Assembly (NCBI GenBank): GCA_949752795.1
Contig: OX457068.1
Span: forward strand, 56,919,582-56,983,581
Length of the DNA stretch: 64,000 nucleotides
From: Hyperoodon ampullatus
Taxonomy: Eukaryota > Chordata > Mammalia > Artiodactyla > Ziphiidae
Reading direction: 5' to 3'
Of this stretch, positions 59,366 through 64,000 are shown piece by piece (within the stretch, counting starts at the first letter, position 1; each line of letters opens with the position of its first letter). Under the pieces are notes generated by a model that was not told the DNA's origin, made no database searches, and saw nothing but the letters and a program-made list of their open reading frames with translations. Position numbers and translations under genes: made by a program.

Positions 59366-60720
59366 AATGTGTAAAGATTTAAATAATTATCACTAGTTAA
59401 TAATTTTCAAAATGCTACTTGAATAGATGGTCTAAGCCAGATGTTCCCAATATAAAGACACACTATTGTCTCAATAATTTTTCACAATCTTTATACCAAA
59501 ATAAATACCTAATTGTTCTGTTTTTAAGTTAGATTCACATAACTTAAATATTTATATTTTAAAACTTAGAGATGTCTAAAAAGTAACACATAGAAATTTT
59601 AAAATGATAATATTTTACTTCATTATGAAATAACCACCATTATTTATTAGTGGGATGTTTGCACCTGTTGGGCACTGCATAACTTCTCAAACACTGAAGT
59701 CAGATTAATATCCCATCACTCTTATTTCCAGTGGAATCATAATTGTAGTGTAATATTTGCTTTTTGCATCTCCTGAAAAACCCAGTTTTACAAACATATG
59801 TATGTGATTTAATGTTGAAACTGTGAACTACCTCAAGCTGATAGAATTTAATAGATGTTGCTGTGTTTCCCTCAAAAATTTAAAATAACTGAGATGTCCC
59901 ACCTGTGGCACCTTGAGCACCACAGTAAACAGTTTTGTAACCAAGGCTTTAGACAAATGAGGAATAAGTATTATGGACTCAAAAATGTGAAAACTCATGC
60001 TGTAAACAAACAAAGGTGTTTGTTTGGTGTCTATATAATAAAGAAACAAAATTCAGATTTTTCACTAAATTTAGACTAGTTGCATATGTTTCTCAGTATA
60101 GAAATAAAATTTGGGAGGTGGTGGTGGGAGAGAAAATGTTTAACAACTTCTTTTCAGCCTATATTTTTTCATGCTGTATTTGTAAAATTAAAATGAATAT
60201 TGGATAACTTTTATAAAACAGATAAACATTATTTTTTAAGCATTCCATAGGTCCAATGTTGCATATACCAGTGTTCAAACATGTACAGAAAAAATTCCGA
60301 GTAAATGTACCAATATTGTAAAATGTAATTCTTCCCTTGTGGTAAGCTCAGATGGGGGAAGGGATTTCTATTTTTATTATATACTTTTCATATTTCTAAG
60401 ATTTTAATAATCGGTATATATTTCTTTGTAATGGGAGAAAATAAGGTTTATTTTAAAATAGAATTGGGAAATATTAAAAGTTAAAAACATTTAAAATAAC
60501 TGGTATTCATAATAAACATTTTCTGGAAAATAGTGAAGATTATAAAAGGATCAGAAAAAAAAAGCTGAAAGGTTAAATCAATTTACTGACAAACCTCAAG
60601 TGTAGAGAAAGCAATAATATTAGTGCAGTGTCTGTGATATTTATTCTGGTTTTGTTTGTTGAAACTAATTTAAATTTATGTGTCCCATAGTCTATCTTAA
60701 GGCTTAAAAATACTTTTGAA

Positions 60721-60724
<4 letters not shown>
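59366..60724. other. Unclassified AT-rich non-coding DNA
   Basis: No gene seen. 60,200-60,480 is reminiscent of an old L1 or similar 3' region but is not assignable. Confidence 0.5.

Positions 60725-60770
<46 letters not shown>
60725..60770. repeat. (AT)n microsatellite, about 23 units
   Basis: Uninterrupted alternating at run of about 46 bp. Self-complementary, able to extrude as a cruciform, and very likely polymorphic. Two overlapping minus-strand frames with a poly-YI stretch are artefacts of it. Confidence 0.98.
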
Positions 60771-60774
<4 letters not shown>

Positions 60775-61984
60775 GTATTTTGTGTTATACAAAATAATAC
60801 ATAGATGTGAGGTGTTATTATCATTTTTATACAGTAATAATTTTAGGAATATGTACTTATCCTCAGGTGGTAAGGTTAAAGAGTGTCCATCCTCCCTTGT
60901 TTTTAGATAAGGCTTGTTATATTGTGTATAGTCAAAAAACTGAGTCATCTTTGAGGGAAAAGTTTAACAGTTTCTCCAAATTCTAGGATTTCATGGCTTA
61001 AAATTTACTCAACTATCTATACTAAATATCTGTTAGGACAGCAAACGCGACATCCTCCTTGTTCTGCCTTGTGGTCTCATTATAATATCCTGTTTCTCAT
61101 CTGAGGAGGCAATTAAGATATTCATAGAATTATATAATGAGACAATTCTTTTCATCAAACTATTTACAAAAATGATGTTTGCTTTTAAGATATAGTCAGT
61201 TAAATTAATGGGAAAGTGGAAATGAGCAAATTCAGAAGGGTCAAATGTTAGGTTTTCAGATTTGCATCTAAGTAAAAGGATTTTGGACATGCAAATAGAA
61301 ATCAAATTTCTTCTTTTTGCTCATGTGGCTTCATTTCTTGTACTGTTTTCCCTTATTTGAGATCTTAATGTAAGTAATATTTGCTATGCAATTTGCTTTC
61401 ATTTTAGCTTTGACTTTTTCCCCCCTGGATTTCTAATTTCATTTCCATATGTGGATTGTTTTACCAAAATTTAGTGCTAGCTGACACGAGTGAGTGTTTC
61501 TTAAAACTGTTTTCAATTCTTTCTGAAATACATGGACACATTTGCTGGCAATTAGTCTGAATTCTACCCTCATTCTCTAGCCCCTTAACTCATCTTCTCT
61601 TCATGGAGTAATTAATTACCTGTTGAATGGCTAAAATTTAAAACAAAAGAAATAAAAATATTAATTACAAAAATTGTTAAAGGACCATGATGAAATCATT
61701 TATTTTCTTTAATATCTGTTAAATGTGTAGAGTTTGATCAACAATGGTTTCTTTAAAGACTATTACAAGAGACAAAAAAAAAAATTTCTTTATCCATATA
61801 ATTATCTTGTAATGATTCCACGGTGATATTATAATGTTAATAGTAATTAGTTTATTCCCTAAGTTAAAAAAAAAAGAAAATACTATCACAACATGGCTTT
61901 CAAATAACAATTTAAAATGCTCAGGCATATTTATCTTTGACTATCTGGAAAATAATACCACTAATAATCCTCACTTTCATTGAT
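60771..61984. other. Unclassified AT-rich non-coding DNA
   Basis: No gene or nameable repeat. Confidence 0.55.
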
Positions 61985-62160
61985 AGAGGCACTACTTTCT
62001 TTAAATATGCTTTCATGCATATCTTATCAGGACCATAATAGAGTTCACACAGCTAATATTAGTATTTCCATTCTGCTGATGAAAATATATGGTTGGAAAA
62101 TTTAAACAACCTCTCAGGAATCTTATGACCTAACGTGGGTCCAAGTGTTAGTTGACCTTT
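61985..62160 (-). repeat. Possible MIR SINE remnant
   Basis: 'gtatttccattctgctgatg' and 'cctaacgtgggtccaagtgt' follow a MIR-like antisense order, weakly. Confidence 0.4.
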
Positions 62161-62179
62161 AGAACAGCGGTCAGTACTG

Positions 62180-62335
62180 GAACAAAATTTCATGTTTTTT
62201 CATTGTTTGCTTACATTCTATTTCCCCTTACCAGTTTTAAGCTCCACAAGAGCAAGAAATATGTGTATTTAATGAATTAGTAGCTAAGGATGACATGTAT
62301 AGCAGGTGCTTAGGAAATATATTTTGAATCAGTCA
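62180..62335 (+). mobile_element. L2 LINE 3' end
   Basis: 'ttttaagctccacaagagca', 'gcaggtgcttaggaaatata' and a terminal 'ttttgaatcagtcaat' match the sense-strand L2 terminus. Confidence 0.65.
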
Positions 62336-62778
62336 ATAAAAGTTTCTAATTGCTGATCCAAATGTTTGCCACCCCACTGTACTCTCCCCTAAGGAGCAAC
62401 ACACTGTACTCACAGTCTGTTTCTGCATGACTTGCTCCACCCTCATGTCCGACTGTGAAATGCTCAAGATCATAGGTCCATGGTGTATTAAAATGACCCT
62501 CAGCTAATCCTCTTCCTTCCCATTCTGCCTTGGGGCCTCCTGCATCTTGTCTTATGATTTGCTTCTGATTCTGCCTCAGATCAGCCAGTGTCAGAGGCAT
62601 GCTAACAAGTACCAGTGCAACTGTGCTGATGTCTGATGGGCAATGTTCTTACTGAAGTCAACAGTGGGAGGAAAAACATAACATGGAGCCAACCACAGCA
62701 GTTGAGGGAGGATAAAGTCTGCAGCCTGAACACTACACCAAATCAGGACAGAGTGCCTGCCTTTCAAAACAAAGCAGA
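62336..62778. other. Unclassified non-coding DNA
   Basis: No gene seen; slightly more GC-rich than its neighbours. Confidence 0.5.
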
Positions 62779-62786
62779 CTCTAAAC

Positions 62787-63410
62787 TAGGGGTCTCCAAC
62801 CCCTGGGCCACAAACTGGTTCAGGTCCATGGCCTGTTAAGAACCAGGCCACACAACAGGAGGTGAGTGGAGTGCGAGCGAGAAAGCTTCATCTGTATCTA
62901 CAGCCACTTCCCATCACTCACATTACTGCCTGAGCTCCACCTCCTGTCAGATCAGTGACGACATTAAATTCTCATAGGAGCTCGAACCCTACTGTGAACT
63001 GCACATGCGAGGGATCTAGGTTTCATGCTCCTTATGAGAATCTAATGCCTGATGACCTGAGGTGGAGCTGAGGTGGTGATGCTAATGCTGGGGTGTGGCT
63101 GCAAATACAGATTATCATTAGCAGAGGTTTTACTGCACAGAGACCATAATAAATCAATTGCTTGCAGACTCCTATCAAAACCCTATAAGTAAGTACCAGG
63201 TGAAAACAAGCTCAGGGCTCCCACTGATTCTGCATTATGGTGAGTTGTATAATTATTTCATTATATATTACAGTGTAATAATAATACAAATAAAGTGCAC
63301 GATAAATGTAATGTGCTTGAATCATCCTGAAACCACTGCCCTCCCCAGTTCATGGAAAATTTGTCTTCCATGAAACCAGTCCCTGGCGCCAAAAAGGTTG
63401 GGGACTGCTG
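62787..63410 (+). mobile_element. hAT-Charlie MITE (MER1-like), complete
   Basis: 624 bp from taggggtctccaacccctgg to aaaaaggttggggactgctg, with imperfect terminal inverted repeats typical of hAT. A perfect 8-bp duplication, ctctaaac, flanks it (62,779-62,786 and 63,411-63,418). Internal landmarks: 'agaaccaggccacacaacag', 'cctgtcagatcagtgacgac', 'tgcgagggatctaggtttca' and 'gagaatctaatgcctgatga'. Matches my memory of the long form of MER1. No transposase is encoded. Confidence 0.92.
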
Positions 63411-63418
63411 CTCTAAAC

Positions 63419-63544
63419 TATGTCGTTGAGGTTCCAGTTTTGCCTTTCACCTACTGAGGGAGACTGGAAGAGTCGTGCTGTCTCTCTGAATTAGCTCCCT
63501 GTCTATAAAACAAAGATAATAATGGCTATACCTAATAATCTCAC
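63419..63544 (+). repeat. Possible MIR remnant cut by L1
   Basis: 'attagctccctgtctataaa' and 'caaagataataatggctata' resemble the MIR core. The stretch ends where the L1 sequence begins. Confidence 0.35.
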
Positions 63545-64000
63545 TTTATGTCTGCTAGTATTTGTTTTATGTATTTATATGCTCTTATATTGGGTGCATA
63601 TATGTTAATGAGTATGATATCCTCTTCTTGTGTCATGTTATAGTGTCCTTCTTTGTCTTTCTTTTTGGCCTTTGTCTTAAAGTCTATTTTGTCTGATATG
63701 AGTGTTGCTACCCTCACTTTCTTGTCATTTCTATTTGCATGGAATATCTTTTTTCATTCCCTCATTTTCAATCTATATGTGTCTTTCACCCTAAAGTGGG
63801 TCTCCTGTAGACAGCATATTGTAGGTTCTAGTTTTATCCTCCAATCTGCCACTCTATTCCTTTTGATCCATGAATTTAGTCCATTGACATTGAAAGTAAT
63901 TATTGATAACTATATTGACTTCCATTTTAAACATTTTTAAATGTTTTAATAAAAAATAATTTTAATAACATATTTTAATAACATATTTTCCAGTTAATTT
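63545..64000 (-). mobile_element. L1 ORF2 endonuclease-domain fragment, runs past the window end
   Basis: The minus strand reads through in one frame from about 63,810 to 63,550 with recognisable L1 ORF2 endonuclease sequence: ETHFRVKDTYRLK, then EWKKIFHAN, TLISDKIDFK, KKDKEGHYNM and LINIYAPN. It is better preserved than the L1 at 46 kb but lacks a few residues between HYNM and the LINIYAPN stretch. L1 ORF2p nicks target DNA with this domain and then reverse transcribes. Here it is only a fragment, whose 5' side continues beyond the window. Confidence 0.85.

Noticed and set aside
60573..60948. Frames with a poly-(YI) stretch suggestive of a membrane protein
   Set aside because: The hydrophobic stretch is simply the (AT)n microsatellite translated.

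Overview
This window is a stretch of mammalian nuclear DNA, almost certainly from a cetacean (whale or dolphin), and I see no gene in it. The lineage call rests on the dispersed repeats. Nine copies of a roughly 200-bp tRNA-derived SINE with A- and B-box remnants (CHR-2-like family of cetaceans, hippos and ruminants) carry long A or T tails and mostly clear target-site duplications, and one longer CHR-1-like copy is present. The L1 3' ends are of the cetartiodactyl type, and there is a short mariner MITE of the kind shared by ruminants and cetaceans. I saw no BovB, Bov-tA or pig PRE-1 elements. Family names come from memory of consensus sequences; no database was searched.

Layout. 1-4 kb: AT-rich DNA that is mostly unclassified, with one MIR. 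4-10.7 kb: a dense repeat block with an old L2 split by an MLT1-type LTR and a young SINE, another L2 3' end, a tiny L1 insertion inside an older repeat, three same-strand SINEs within 840 bp, and a CHR-1 SINE. 10.7-23 kb: mostly unclassified, with one SINE, several MIRs and two adjacent LTRs near 19.3-20.3 kb. 23-31.3 kb: L2 copies interrupted by an LTR and by a MIR, a solo LTR on the minus strand, two L1 3' ends and another LTR-like element. 31-45 kb: mostly unclassified, with an hAT-type element at 35.9 kb, a tail-to-tail inverted SINE pair at 38.4-38.9 kb, MIRs, and a 67-bp mariner MITE at 44.4 kb. 46-54.3 kb: two long minus-strand fragments of ancient L1, the first carrying two Tigger-type MITEs. 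54-64 kb: AT-rich DNA with microsatellites, one unusual SINE at 59.1 kb, a 624-bp hAT/MER1-like element with a perfect 8-bp duplication, and a minus-strand L1 ORF2 endonuclease fragment running off the window end.

No open reading frame looks like a host protein. The longest (160 codons) runs through two SINEs. The window could be intergenic or lie inside a large intron; the sequence does not decide which. I found no undescribed biological system. The most informative signals are the nested insertions that order transposon activity in time, the inverted SINE pair, the two SINE diagnostic classes, and a few unclassified blocks that look like candidate conserved non-coding sequence.
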